Positions 1 through 7,665 of a DNA stretch of 31,043 bases are shown here, piece after piece. This DNA is from LMUY01 sp964246185 (GTDB taxonomy: Bacteria > Pseudomonadota > Alphaproteobacteria > Acetobacterales > Acetobacteraceae). Made by a program: the position numbers and the translations under genes. The notes beneath the pieces are model-generated. The model was not told the DNA's origin. It worked only from the letters and a program-made list of their open reading frames with translations, and made no database searches. The DNA is taken from NCBI GenBank assembly GCA_964246185.1, contig CAXTPP010000029.1, positions 1 through 31,043 on the forward strand. The letters are read 5' to 3'. Position 1 is the first letter of the stretch, and each line of letters opens with the position of its first letter.

Positions 1-52
1 GCTGAACCCACCTGAACCAAGTCCCTCAACACTCCACGAAAACGCGGCAGCT

Positions 53-430
53 TCAGTTGTCGACTTGGTCCTCCAACCCGGCATAGCCCTCGGGATCGGC
101 GCCGGGCTGGCGTTCCAGCACGATCGAGCGGCCGTTAGGCATGACGAGCCGGTTCCAGACGAGCAGCGCCCGGCTCTGGCCGAACGCGACCTGCGCGTCG
201 TACTGCCCGATTAGCCGGGCGCCCTGCGGGATGAGCAGGATCTTGCCGGTCGGGCTATCGTAGACGGCCTCGGTCACCTGCGCCGTGATCTGTCCGGGCA
301 AGTCCGAGCGCAGGCCGGTGAGGAGCGCGGCCGGGATGACGGCCCCGGCCTGCAGCACGGTCTTGCTGGCCGGGGCCTGCACGCGATCGGAACTGGTGGT
401 GCGGCGGTCGACCGGGCCGTTCAGGAAGAT
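53..430 (-). mobile_element. Remnant of conjugative-transfer gene trbI (virB10-like) inside the chimeric ORF
   Basis: About 375 bp code for an internal part of TrbI, a channel component of P-type conjugation systems. No start, transmembrane anchor, proline-rich region or C-terminus of TrbI is present, and no other trb/vir gene lies in the window. One breakpoint is near 427-433, where YqjG similarity ends; the other is near 53-58, where TrbI similarity ends at a TGA. The 52 bases left of the stop do not continue TrbI in any frame I could recognise. It is a fragment, not a functional transfer gene. Confidence 0.7.
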
Positions 431-853
431 GATGTCCGCCGATTCGTTGCTGACGATCGTGCCCGCCTGCTTGTCCCACAGCACCGGCACGGTCACGCGG
501 CCGGTGAAGTGCGGGTCGGCCCGGCGATACACCTCGTGCAAAGCGTGGGCGCCGTATGGGTCAGGAATCACGCCAGGGCCTGGCTCGAACGTCCAGCCCT
601 GCTCGCCCATGAGCCAGTGGGTCACCGAAAGGCTGATCTCGCTTTCCAGCCGCTTCAACATGCGGAGGATCAGCGCGCGGTGCGCCCAGGGGCAGGCCAA
701 CGAGACATACAGGTGATAGCGGCCCGGCTCCGGCGGATGCGGACCAGCGGCAGCGATCCAGTGGCGGAAATGCGATTGCGGCCGGTCGAACGCGCCGCCC
801 TTGTCAGGTAGGCCGTCCCCGGAAGTCCAAACGCCATCGGTTATCTGCCCCAT
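53..853 (-). CDS. Chimeric ORF: N-terminal half of glutathionyl-hydroquinone reductase (YqjG/ECM4) fused in frame to internal TrbI/VirB10 segment
   Basis: This is an intact 266-codon frame with a good ribosome site (GAGGGG, 7 nt before the ATG). It begins 10 bp after the flavoprotein gene, so it is the last gene of that operon. Residues 1-142 match the glutathionyl-hydroquinone reductase family closely: the MGQ.TDGVW start, YHLYVSLACPWAHR with the catalytic Cys54, GRVTVPVLWDK and TIVSNESADII. From residue 143 (FLNGPVDRRTTSSDR) to the end it matches the periplasmic beta-barrel region of TrbI/VirB10 (LPGQITAQVTE, YDSPTG, IPQGARLIGQYD, LVWNRL, LERQPGAD). Both halves are truncated. The reductase lacks its whole C-terminal helical domain (the family is about 320-330 residues), and the TrbI part stops after VDN, before the rest of its barrel. 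The protein has no signal peptide or membrane anchor. It is probably a non-functional fusion left by recombination with a conjugative element. A stable novel product is possible but unproven. Confidence 0.85.
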   Translation of the reverse strand: MGQITDGVWTSGDGLPDKGGAFDRPQSHFRHWIAAAGPHPPEPGRYHLYVSLACPWAHRALILRMLKRLESEISLSVTHWLMGEQGWTFEPGPGVIPDPYGAHALHEVYRRADPHFTGRVTVPVLWDKQAGTIVSNESADIIFLNGPVDRRTTSSDRVQAPASKTVLQAGAVIPAALLTGLRSDLPGQITAQVTEAVYDSPTGKILLIPQGARLIGQYDAQVAFGQSRALLVWNRLVMPNGRSIVLERQPGADPEGYAGLEDQVDN

Positions 854-863
854 GCTGGTCCCC

Positions 864-2036
864 TCACGCCGCCATGCCCGCGCACCACCCGCTCGACCAG
901 GCCCATTGGAAGTTGTAGCCGCCCAGCCACCCCGTCACATCGATCGCCTCGCCGACCACGAACAGGCCCGGCACCGCCTTGGCGGCCATGGTGCGCGACG
1001 ACAGCGCGGCGGTATCGACGCCGCCGAGCGTGACCTCCGCCTTGGCGTAACCCTCTGTTCCGTCAGGCAGCACCGCCCAGGCGCCCAAGGCGGCGGCAGC
1101 GGCAGCTAGGGTGTGGTCGGGCAGGTTAGCGATGGCGCCGCCGGGCCAGCGGGAGGCCAGCGCGTCCGCCAGCCGCTGCGGCAGCAGGCTTCCCAATGCC
1201 GAGCGCAGCGTGGCCCGGGGCCGCTCGGCCTTGGCTGCACGCAAAGCTGCCCGCGCGTCCGTGCCGGGCAGCAGATCGACGGTGACCACCTCACCCTCCC
1301 GCCAGGCGGAGGACACCTGCAGGATAGCCGGTCCTGACAGCCCGCGATGGGTGAACAGCAACGCCTCGCGAAAACTCTGCTGGCCGCAGCGCGCCTCCAC
1401 CGGCAAGGCGACGCCGCTCAGCGGGCGCATCAGCGGCAGGTCGTCGTTGCTGGCCACCAGCGGCACCAGCGCCGGGCGCAGCGCGGTGAGCGGCAGGCCG
1501 AACCGCCGCGCGGCGTCGTGCGCGAACCCGGTGGCGCCCATCTTGGGGATCGACAACCCTCCCGTCGCCAGCACCAGCGAGTCCGCCGTGAACCCGCCGT
1601 GGTCCGTCTCCACCCGGAACCGGTCCGAACGGCCCAGCTCCGTCACTCGATGGCCGGTGCGCAGGTCCACCCCGGCGGCGGCGCACTCGGCCAGCAGCAT
1701 GGCGACGATGGCACGGGCGGACCCATCGCAGAACAGCTGGCCCAGCGTCTTCTCGTGGCTGGCGATGCCGTGGCGGGCAACCAGCGCGACGAAATCCTCC
1801 GCCGTGTAGCGCGCCAGGGCGGAACGGGCGAAGTGCGGGTTGGCGGAGAAGAACCGCTCTGGCACAGTCCCGGTGTTGGTGAAGTTGCAGCGCCCGCCGC
1901 CGGAGATCAGGATTTTCTTGCCGGGCTCGTCGGCATGGTCGAGCAGCAGCACCCGGCGGCCGCGCTGCCCCGCCACCGCGGCGCACATCAGCCCGGCTGC
2001 ACCGGCGCCGATCACCACCACGTCGAAATCGGTCAT
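864..2036 (-). CDS. NAD(P)/FAD-dependent oxidoreductase, HI0933/YhiN (BaiN-like) family
   Basis: The product is 390 residues, typical for the family. An N-terminal Rossmann dinucleotide-binding motif (VVIGAGAAGLMCA, residues 6-18) is followed by the family signature GKKILISGGGRCNFTN at about 39-54. A second FAD motif (LVLATGGLSIPKMGATG) lies near 155-171, and a C-terminal FAD-binding stretch (GLFVVGEAIDVTGWLGGYNFQWA) near 355-380. Members are soluble cytoplasmic flavoproteins; some have been described as aminoacetone oxidase or bile-acid 3-dehydro-4,6-reductase, but the substrate of most is unknown, so I leave it open. The ATG overlaps the stop of the upstream tsaC-like gene (ATGA, 2033-2036), which indicates translational coupling. 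The chimeric ORF follows 10 bp downstream. Confidence 0.92.
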   Translation of the reverse strand: MTDFDVVVIGAGAAGLMCAAVAGQRGRRVLLLDHADEPGKKILISGGGRCNFTNTGTVPERFFSANPHFARSALARYTAEDFVALVARHGIASHEKTLGQLFCDGSARAIVAMLLAECAAAGVDLRTGHRVTELGRSDRFRVETDHGGFTADSLVLATGGLSIPKMGATGFAHDAARRFGLPLTALRPALVPLVASNDDLPLMRPLSGVALPVEARCGQQSFREALLFTHRGLSGPAILQVSSAWREGEVVTVDLLPGTDARAALRAAKAERPRATLRSALGSLLPQRLADALASRWPGGAIANLPDHTLAAAAAALGAWAVLPDGTEGYAKAEVTLGGVDTAALSSRTMAAKAVPGLFVVGEAIDVTGWLGGYNFQWAWSSGWCAGMAA

Positions 2037-3001
2037 CGCGGCGCCGCCGCCCGTTGCAGGCGGTCGTTGATCGCGTCGCCCAAGCCCGCGGCTGGCACCG
2101 CCATGGCTGCTATCCCCCGCAATCCCAGCCGCATGCCTTCCGAGTCTAGCCAGCGCAGCCCGGTGAACAGGCGGGCAGCCGCTTCCGCCGGGTCCGCGCC
2201 CCGGCTCAGCTCGAAGGTGAGGCCGGCGCCGGGCAGGGGTGCGCCGAACGCCAGCAGCGCCTCGTCCGCCGCAACGCGGTCAGCGCAAAGCCGCACCGGC
2301 AGATGCGGCGCGTAATGGGATACGAGCAAGCCGGGTGAGCGCAGCGTGCGCGTCTGCTCCGCCTCGGCCGGAGTCAGGGCGCGGCCGATCGGACCCACGG
2401 CTGCCTCGACCGCCTCGCCGGGCACTCCGCCGGGGCGCAGCAGGAACGGGCGGGAGCCGCAGAGGTCCACCACGGTCGATTCCAGGCCCACGGCGCACGG
2501 GCCGCCGTCCACCACCGCGGCGATCCGCCCCTCCAGCCCGTCCAGCACATGGTCCGCCGTGGTGGGCGACACCGCGCCCGACCGGTTGGCCGAGGGCGCC
2601 GCGACCGGCCGGCCGACGGCGCGCAGCAACGCCAGCGCCACCGGGTGCGCCGGAACCCGCACCGCCAGCGTGTCCAGCCCGGCGCCGGCCAGCAGCGCCA
2701 CCGGGCAGGTGACCCGGCGCGGCAGCACCATCGTCAGCGGCCCGGGCCAGAACGCGGCGGCGAGCACCCGCGCGGCCTCCGGCGCTTCGACGTGGCAAAA
2801 GGCGGCGTCGGCATTCGGGTAGTGACAGATCAACGGGTTGAAGTGCGGCCGGCCCTTCGCCTCGAATACGGCCGCGACGGTCGTGTTGCGCGTCGCATCG
2901 GCTCCCAGGCCATAGACCGTCTCGGTCGGGAACGCGACCAGCTGGCCGTCCAGCAGCAGCGCCGCGGCACGGGGATCGCCGGGCTGGAGCCGCAGCGTCA
3001 T
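2033..3001 (-). CDS. tsaC: L-threonylcarbamoyladenylate synthase (Sua5/YwlC/TsaC family)
   Basis: This 322-residue cytoplasmic enzyme makes threonylcarbamoyl-AMP from threonine, bicarbonate and ATP, the first step of t6A modification at position 37 of ANN-decoding tRNAs. The YrdC domain fills roughly residues 10-200: FPTETVYGLGADA near 23-35, the KGRP motif with FNPLICH near 48-60, FWPGPLTMVLPR near 84-95, VRVPAHPVALALL, and APSANRSGAVSPTTADHV near 138-155. The C-terminal Sua5 domain is also present (SPGLLVSHYAPHLPVRL, then a diverged domain), so this is the long Sua5 form, not the short TsaC. The start is the ATG at 3001, which overlaps the cysQ stop by 4 bp (ATGA). The same frame is open further upstream, but that part only mirrors cysQ. 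Confidence 0.93.
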   Translation of the reverse strand: MTLRLQPGDPRAAALLLDGQLVAFPTETVYGLGADATRNTTVAAVFEAKGRPHFNPLICHYPNADAAFCHVEAPEAARVLAAAFWPGPLTMVLPRRVTCPVALLAGAGLDTLAVRVPAHPVALALLRAVGRPVAAPSANRSGAVSPTTADHVLDGLEGRIAAVVDGGPCAVGLESTVVDLCGSRPFLLRPGGVPGEAVEAAVGPIGRALTPAEAEQTRTLRSPGLLVSHYAPHLPVRLCADRVAADEALLAFGAPLPGAGLTFELSRGADPAEAAARLFTGLRWLDSEGMRLGLRGIAAMAVPAAGLGDAINDRLQRAAAPR

Positions 3002-3783
3002 GCGCCGCGGCAGACGAAGGGCGGGTTCTCCCAAGCCGGCTTGCCATAGCGGAGCGGGGCGCCTGCCATGTCCAGCAACCGCCCACCGGCCGCTTCCAGC
3101 ACGGCCTGCGGGGCGGCGGTGTCCCACTCCATGGTGCGGCCGAAGCGCGGGTAGAGGTCCGCCGTCCCCTCCGCCACCCGCACGATCTTGAGCGCAGAGC
3201 CGAACTTCACCACAGAGGCCACGCGCTGCCCGGCCAGGAACGCGTCCAGCCGCGGGTCGTCGGCGTAGTGCCGGGACGCGAGCACGTCCAATCCCTCCGG
3301 CGGCGGCGCGCGGACCGCGACCGGCTGCTCGCCTTCGCTGGTGCGCTTCCACGCACCCTGGCCGACGATGCCGCCGAACAGCTCGCCAAACACCGGCACG
3401 CCCACCACGCCCAGCACCGGGACGCCGCCGCGCACCAGGCCGATGTTGACGGTGAACTCGTCGCGTCCGGCCGCGAACTCTCGCGTGCCGTCCAACGGAT
3501 CGACCAGCCAATAGGTGTCGGCAACCTGCGACCTGCGACCGGCTGCCGCTTCCTCCTCCGCGATCACGGGGATGCCCGGCGTGGCCCGGCGCAACCCGGC
3601 AGCGATCAACGCCTCCGCCTGAAGGTCGGCCTCCGTCACGGGGGAGCGGTCGGCCTTGTGCCGGGTGTCGAAGCCGCGGGCGCGCACCGCCAGGATCACG
3701 GCAGCGGCTTGCTGGGCAAGGTCTGCCGCCAGGCCGAGCAGGACGGTGTCATCGGTCAGGTCCGCGTAACTTCCAACACTCAT
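2998..3783 (-). CDS. cysQ: 3'(2'),5'-bisphosphate nucleotidase, inositol monophosphatase family
   Basis: The 261-residue protein has the metal-binding motifs of the inositol-phosphatase superfamily: SPVTEADLQAE near residue 46, IAEEEAA near 72, WLVDPLDGTREF near 91-102 and EWDTAAPQAVLEAAGG near 215-230. CysQ hydrolyses 3'-phosphoadenosine 5'-phosphate to AMP in the cytoplasm, removing the by-product of sulfate assimilation. The REF after the DGT motif and the bisphosphatase-like spacing favour CysQ over a true inositol phosphatase. I chose the ATG at 3783 because AAGGG lies 8 nt upstream; an in-frame ATG at 3861 would add 26 residues without family similarity. It is the first gene of the operon with the tsaC-like and flavoprotein genes and diverges from pepA across 129 bp. 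Confidence 0.9.
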   Translation of the reverse strand: MSVGSYADLTDDTVLLGLAADLAQQAAAVILAVRARGFDTRHKADRSPVTEADLQAEALIAAGLRRATPGIPVIAEEEAAAGRRSQVADTYWLVDPLDGTREFAAGRDEFTVNIGLVRGGVPVLGVVGVPVFGELFGGIVGQGAWKRTSEGEQPVAVRAPPPEGLDVLASRHYADDPRLDAFLAGQRVASVVKFGSALKIVRVAEGTADLYPRFGRTMEWDTAAPQAVLEAAGGRLLDMAGAPLRYGKPAWENPPFVCRGA

Positions 3784-3912
3784 GTCCGACCCTTGCTCGA
3801 TGGTGCCGATATAGGGCGCGGCACGGCTGCCACCACGGCGCATGACGCGGCACCCTGGCAAACCCGCCCAGCATCGCTAGTCTCCAAGCCATTGCATCCT
3901 GAGGACTCCGCC
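3784..3912. promoter_or_regulatory. Divergent intergenic region between cysQ and pepA
   Basis: These 129 bp must hold the promoters of the leftward cysQ operon and the rightward pepA-holC pair. Toward cysQ there is a TATATC at 3810-3815 (minus strand) that could be a -10 element, but no well-spaced -35. Toward pepA there is only weak -10-like sequence around 3875-3881 (GCTAGTC). GAGGA at 3900-3904 is the pepA ribosome site. No operator-like palindrome is obvious. Confidence 0.4.
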
Positions 3913-5394
3913 ATGCTCGCCATCACCTTCGCACCCGCCGCCCTGCCAGCCTCCGGTGCTCTCGCGCTGCTCATGGGGGAGGGGGCGGAGCTGACGGGCC
4001 TGGCCCAGGCGGCGGACGAGGCAACCGGCGGCGCGCTCACCCGCGCGTTCGCCGCGGCCAAGTTCACGGGCAAGAAGGGGTCCAGCTGCATGGTGCTGGC
4101 GCCTGGCGCCGGGCTGTCCCGCGTGGTGGCCGTCGGCCTGGGCAACCTGGAAGCCATCACCGCGCACACGGTCGAGGAAGCCGGCGGCAGCGTTGCCGTG
4201 GCCCTGGCCGGCGAGGAGCAGGCAGCATTGGCGACCAGCGCGCTCGACCCGGCCCACGCCGCCGCCGCCGGGATGGGAGCCGCATTGCGGGCCTACCGCT
4301 TCGACCGCTACCGCACCAAGGAAAAGGCCGAGGACAAGCCCAAGCTCGCCACCCTCTCCGTGCTGTGCAGCGATCCAGCGGCGGCGGCCAAGGACTGGAC
4401 ATCCCTGGAGCCGGTGGCAAGCGGCGTGTTCCTCGCCCGTGACCTGGCCAGCGAGCCGGCCAACGTGCTGTTCCCGGCGGAGATGGCGGAACGCTGCCGG
4501 GTGCTGGAAAAGCTCGGCGTGACGGTGGAGGTGTTCGGGCCGGCGGAGCTGGAGAAGCTCGGCTTCGGCATGTTGATGGGCGTCTCGCTCGGCAGCGCGC
4601 GGGAGCCGCGCATGGTGGTGATGTCCTGGAAAGGCGCCGGCGGGGACGGTAAGCCGCTCGCCTTCGTGGGCAAGGGCGTCACCTTCGACAGCGGCGGCAT
4701 CTCGATCAAGCCGGCGGGCGGCATGGAGGACATGAAGTGGGACATGGCCGGCGCGGCCGCCGTGGTCGGTGCCATGGCGGCGCTGGCGGGCCGCAAGGCG
4801 AAGGTGGACGTGGTCGGGCTGGTCGGCCTGGTGGAGAACATGCTGGGCGAGAAGGCGCAACGGCCCGGCGACGTGGTGACCAGCCATTCCGGCCAGACGG
4901 TCGAGGTCATCAACACCGACGCCGAGGGCCGCCTCGTGCTGGGCGACGTGCTCTGGTACTGCCAGGAACGCTTCAAACCGGCGTTCATGGTCGATCTGGC
5001 GACGCTGACCGGCGCCATCATCGTCGGTTTGGGGCACGAATACGCCGGGCTGTTCAGCAACGACGAGGCGTTGGCGGAGAACCTGCTGGCGGCAGGCAAG
5101 GACAGCGGCGAGAAGCTGTGGCGCATGCCGCTCGGCGACGCCTACGACAAGCTGATCAAGAGCGACATCGCGGACATGAAGAACGTCGGCGGCCGGCCCG
5201 GCGGATCCAGCAGCGCCGCCTGCTTCATCCAGCGTTTCGTCAATGGCGTGCCATGGGCGCACCTGGACATCGCCGGCATGGTGTGGGGCGCCAAGGACTC
5301 TCCCATCGCTCCGAAGGGCGCCACCGCATTCGGCGTCCGGCTGATCGACCGGCTGGTCGCCGGTCACTACGAGGCCGCTCAGCCGGTGGAATGA
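3913..5394 (+). CDS. pepA: Leucyl (cytosol) aminopeptidase, M17 family
   Basis: This 493-residue protein is a metallo-aminopeptidase that releases N-terminal residues, preferring Leu, from peptides in the cytoplasm; the family forms hexamers. The N-terminal alpha/beta domain covers about residues 1-170. The catalytic domain carries GKGVTFDSGGISIKPAGGM near 254-272, MKWDMAGAAAVVGAM just after, and the family signature NTDAEGRLVLGDVLWY near 335. These supply the two-metal ligands and the bicarbonate-binding Arg. The C-terminus has the conserved GRPGGSSSAACFIQRFV and WAHLDIAGM. The ATG at 3913 has GAGGA 8 nt upstream and sits at the usual family start. The stop overlaps the holC start (ATGA at 5391-5394). 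Confidence 0.96.
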   Translation: MLAITFAPAALPASGALALLMGEGAELTGLAQAADEATGGALTRAFAAAKFTGKKGSSCMVLAPGAGLSRVVAVGLGNLEAITAHTVEEAGGSVAVALAGEEQAALATSALDPAHAAAAGMGAALRAYRFDRYRTKEKAEDKPKLATLSVLCSDPAAAAKDWTSLEPVASGVFLARDLASEPANVLFPAEMAERCRVLEKLGVTVEVFGPAELEKLGFGMLMGVSLGSAREPRMVVMSWKGAGGDGKPLAFVGKGVTFDSGGISIKPAGGMEDMKWDMAGAAAVVGAMAALAGRKAKVDVVGLVGLVENMLGEKAQRPGDVVTSHSGQTVEVINTDAEGRLVLGDVLWYCQERFKPAFMVDLATLTGAIIVGLGHEYAGLFSNDEALAENLLAAGKDSGEKLWRMPLGDAYDKLIKSDIADMKNVGGRPGGSSSAACFIQRFVNGVPWAHLDIAGMVWGAKDSPIAPKGATAFGVRLIDRLVAGHYEAAQPVE

Positions 5395-5846
5395 CGGCAT
5401 CCGTGAGCGCGATAGGCTTCTACCACCTCACCCGCAGCACGGCGGAGCAGGCCTTGCCCAAGCTGCTCGGCCGCACCCTGGCCGCCGGTCAACGCGCTGT
5501 CGTGCTGTGCGGCAGCGAGCCGCGGCTGCGCGCCCTGGACGACGCGCTGTGGGCCTGCGCCGACCCCAATTGGCTGCCCCACGGCAGCGCCCGCAGCGGG
5601 GAGGCGGAGCTGCAGCCGATCTGGCTCACCCTGCAGCCCGAAGCTCCCAACGGCGCGCGCTACCTGTTCCGCCTCGACGGCACGGACGCCGACCCGGCGT
5701 CGTTCGAGCGTGTGTTCGACCTGTTCGACGGCGGCGGGGCGGCCGCGGTGGCCGCCGCACGGCAGCGCTGGGCTGCAGCGAAGACAGCCGGCCATGCGTT
5801 GACTTATTGGCAGCAGGACGAACGGGGCTGGCAGAAGACGGCCTGA
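5391..5846 (+). CDS. holC: DNA polymerase III subunit chi
   Basis: The product is 151 residues, the normal size for HolC. It starts with the family pattern IGFYHLTRSTAEQALPKLL, followed by RTLAAGQRAVVLCGSEPRLRALDDALW, then the FLPHG/NWLPHGSA segment near residue 63 and PIWLT. The C-terminus has FDGGGAAAVAAARQRW and AGHALTYWQQDERGWQKTA, typical of the subunit. Chi links the clamp-loader to single-stranded-DNA-binding protein. In alphaproteobacteria holC commonly follows pepA, as here, with its ATG inside the pepA stop (ATGA), so expression is probably translationally coupled. The ORF is intact with no anomalies. Confidence 0.94.
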   Translation: MTASVSAIGFYHLTRSTAEQALPKLLGRTLAAGQRAVVLCGSEPRLRALDDALWACADPNWLPHGSARSGEAELQPIWLTLQPEAPNGARYLFRLDGTDADPASFERVFDLFDGGGAAAVAAARQRWAAAKTAGHALTYWQQDERGWQKTA

Positions 5847-5856
5847 CAGCGCTTTG

Positions 5857-5870
5857 CCCGGCGCGCCGGG
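5857..5870 (+). terminator. Perfect 14-bp GC palindrome just after holC
   Basis: CCCGGCGCGCCGGG is a perfect inverted repeat 10 bp after the holC stop. It could fold as a very GC-rich hairpin or end the pepA-holC transcript, but no T-run follows, so an intrinsic terminator is not established. In this GC content a chance palindrome is possible. Confidence 0.25.
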
Positions 5871-5921
5871 TCCGTTACACGGCTGCGATGACCGTGAGCC
5901 CAGGACGACCGTGAGCACAGC

Positions 5922-6518
5922 ATGCTGAAATTCGCCCTGCTGGCAGTGGCTGCCGCCATCCTGGTCGCCATCGGGTTCGTCTTGCTGCCGATCGGGCACG
6001 GGCCGCGGCAGGAGGCACGCATCATCGCCCCTGGCGACACGGGAGCGCCGTCCGCCGGCTTCGTCATCCACGACGCGCCAGCCATCCCGGCTCCGGCTGC
6101 GCCAGCCGCTGCCGGCGACCTGGACGCAGTCATGCAGCGCCTGCGTGACAGTGCGCCCAAGCCCGACCCTGTCCCGGCAGCGCTGCCCGCGCCTCTGCCC
6201 CTTCCGGCCATCGTGACACCCGCGCCGCCGCCTGCGCCGCTGCCAGCGCCAGTCCTGCCTGCCAGTCGTTGGACCAGCGTGACCGGGCAGGGCACGCGGT
6301 GGCGCATGGTGCGCAGCGGCGACGGCTTCACCGTGTCGATCGATCTCGGGGGTGGCCAGGTGGCAGACATTCACGTGCTGCCGGCCTTCGGCAACCTGGA
6401 CCCGGCGGCGATCAATGTCCGGGTGGACTACTTGAAGGACACGATCCTGCAGAGCTTCTCCGCCAAGTCCGGCAGCTACAACTTCGCACGCGACGGATCG
6501 GTGTCGGTGGGACCGTGA
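5922..6518 (+). CDS. Hypothetical membrane-anchored, Pro/Ala-rich protein
   Basis: I do not recognise this 198-residue protein. A hydrophobic segment at about residues 4-25 (LLAVAAAILVAIGFVLLPIG) looks like an uncleaved signal anchor. Residues about 50-115 are a Pro/Ala-rich linker with a short amphipathic piece (LDAVMQRLRDSAPK). A small folded-looking C-terminal domain of about 80 residues (SRWTSVTGQGTRWRMVRSGDGFTVSIDLGGG... to the end) would lie in the periplasm. Repeats of Asp/Gly and alternating hydrophobics suggest a beta-rich fold. The start has only a weak ribosome site (GTGAG, 6 nt). It follows holC by 75 bp and may share its transcript. No function can be assigned. Confidence 0.65.
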   Translation: MLKFALLAVAAAILVAIGFVLLPIGHGPRQEARIIAPGDTGAPSAGFVIHDAPAIPAPAAPAAAGDLDAVMQRLRDSAPKPDPVPAALPAPLPLPAIVTPAPPPAPLPAPVLPASRWTSVTGQGTRWRMVRSGDGFTVSIDLGGGQVADIHVLPAFGNLDPAAINVRVDYLKDTILQSFSAKSGSYNFARDGSVSVGP

Positions 6519-6622
6519 CGGGTCGGCGACTCCATCCTTGAGACAATTGGTAAGGTGCGCGCCATATCCATGACACACACGGCTGCGTAACGTCTCAGCC
6601 TATGTGATGCTGGGAGCCGGCC

Positions 6623-6829
6623 ATGCAGATCGCGCAGCAGAATCTCACCCGGGCCAGCCTGCCCACGTTGGCTGACCTGTCTGCCCTGACGCCGCTTGCG
6701 ATGGCATGGCACCTGCGCCGGACCGGCGGGGATGCCGCGTTCTGCTTCGCCCAGGCCATGCATGAGGGGTCTGCCTGGGCCAATGCGGGGTGGGGCGACT
6801 ACTGGGCGGACGTGATGCGCCTAGTTTGA
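6623..6829 (+). CDS. Small hypothetical protein (68 aa)
   Basis: The ATG at 6623 is preceded by GGGAG with a 6-nt spacer, which is good evidence for translation. The product is a short soluble protein rich in Ala, Trp and Met (MAWHLRRTGGDAAFCFAQAMHEG...WANAGWGDYWADVMRLV). It has no transmembrane segment and one Cys, and the pattern suggests two short helices. I know of no family. It lies between the anchored protein and the thiM 3' end, on the opposite strand from thiM. The 104 bp upstream include AT-richer sequence (TTGAGACAATTGG at 6538-6550, CCATATCC at 6562-6569) that could be a promoter, but the spacing is not canonical. Confidence 0.5.
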   Translation: MQIAQQNLTRASLPTLADLSALTPLAMAWHLRRTGGDAAFCFAQAMHEGSAWANAGWGDYWADVMRLV

Positions 6830-6888
6830 CCGGCTGACGACGCCGAGGCTCCGGTGCAAGACGTCCCTTGGCGCCATTCGCCGTATGC

Positions 6889-7665
6889 CTAGCTTGGCGC
6901 ACCGAGGCCATGCAGCGCATCCAGCAGCCCCGCTGCGAACGATCCTGGTCCATTTGTCCGTGCAGCGGCCTGCTCTCCCGCCGCCGCCAGCAGCGTCAGC
7001 GCACCCACCGTGGCCGTCAGCGCGTCCGCCTCCACCGCCAGGCAAGCCGCCGCCAGCGCCCCTGCCGCGCAGCCCAGCCCGCTGACCAGCGCCATCCACG
7101 GATGCCCACCCTTGATGGCCACGGTGCGCGTGCCGTCCGTCACCCAGTCCACCGCACCCGTCATTGCCACCACCGCGCCCGTCTCCGCCGCCCGCCGCCG
7201 CGCGGGGCCGCGCGGGGTTTCGGCGTCATCCGGGGCGGCGGTGCCGCGGCCGCCCTGGCCGGCGCCGGCCAGGGCCAGGATTTCCGACGCGTTGCCCTTG
7301 ATCAGCGCCGGGCCGCACGCCGCCAGGGCGCGCGCCAGCGCCAGCCGCTGCGGGATGGCCCCGGCCGCCACCGGGTCCAGCACCCAGGGCGTGCCGCGCG
7401 CCCGGGCTGCGGTGACGGCCGCGTGCGCGGCTTCCATGCGGACGGGGGTCTGCATGCCGAGATTGACCAGCAGCGCGTCGCTGAACCCGGCCACGACGGC
7501 CATTTCCGCCTCCGACTCCGCCATCAGGGGGGACGCGCCCAGGCAAAGCAGGGCGTTGGCAGTGAGTGGGGCCGCCACCGGGTTAGTCAGGCAGTGCACC
7601 AGCGGACGCCGGGCACGCAAGGCGGCGAGCATGGCGGCGGCCGGGTCGGGGAGGGGCGTGCTCAA
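6889..7665 (-). CDS. thiM: Hydroxyethylthiazole kinase
   Basis: ThiM phosphorylates 4-methyl-5-(2-hydroxyethyl)thiazole with ATP, the thiazole salvage step of thiamine synthesis, in the cytoplasm. Family motifs are clear: PLVHCLTNPVAAPLTANALLCLGASPLM near residues 20-47, LLVNLGMQTP, TPWVLDPVAAGAIPQRL, LIKGNASEILALAG, GAVVAMTGAVDWVTDG and the SGLGCAAGALAAACLAV stretch with the active-site Cys (Cys199). I chose the TTG at 7665 (258 residues): AAGG lies 9 nt upstream and it gives the usual N-terminal length. An ATG at 7632 is the alternative but has no ribosome site. Neither thiE nor thiD is adjacent and no TPP riboswitch is seen upstream, so it stands alone. Confidence 0.88.
   Translation of the reverse strand: MSTPLPDPAAAMLAALRARRPLVHCLTNPVAAPLTANALLCLGASPLMAESEAEMAVVAGFSDALLVNLGMQTPVRMEAAHAAVTAARARGTPWVLDPVAAGAIPQRLALARALAACGPALIKGNASEILALAGAGQGGRGTAAPDDAETPRGPARRRAAETGAVVAMTGAVDWVTDGTRTVAIKGGHPWMALVSGLGCAAGALAAACLAVEADALTATVGALTLLAAAGEQAAARTNGPGSFAAGLLDALHGLGAPS

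Noticed and set aside
53..430. A functional conjugation (type IV secretion) locus
   Set aside because: Only an internal trbI piece is present, with no other trb, vir, tra or relaxase gene in the window.
2033..3511. A 492-codon minus-strand frame extending the tsaC-like gene through cysQ
   Set aside because: The part above 3001 only mirrors cysQ in another frame (Arg/Ala-rich, no family motifs); the real start is the ATG overlapping the cysQ stop.
3877..5400. A 507-codon open frame opposite pepA, and similar 500-700-codon frames opposite the RND permeases and the PatZ-like gene
   Set aside because: High-GC codon bias leaves the antisense frames open. Their products are His/Arg/Gln-rich low-complexity strings without motifs, while the other strand encodes well-known families.
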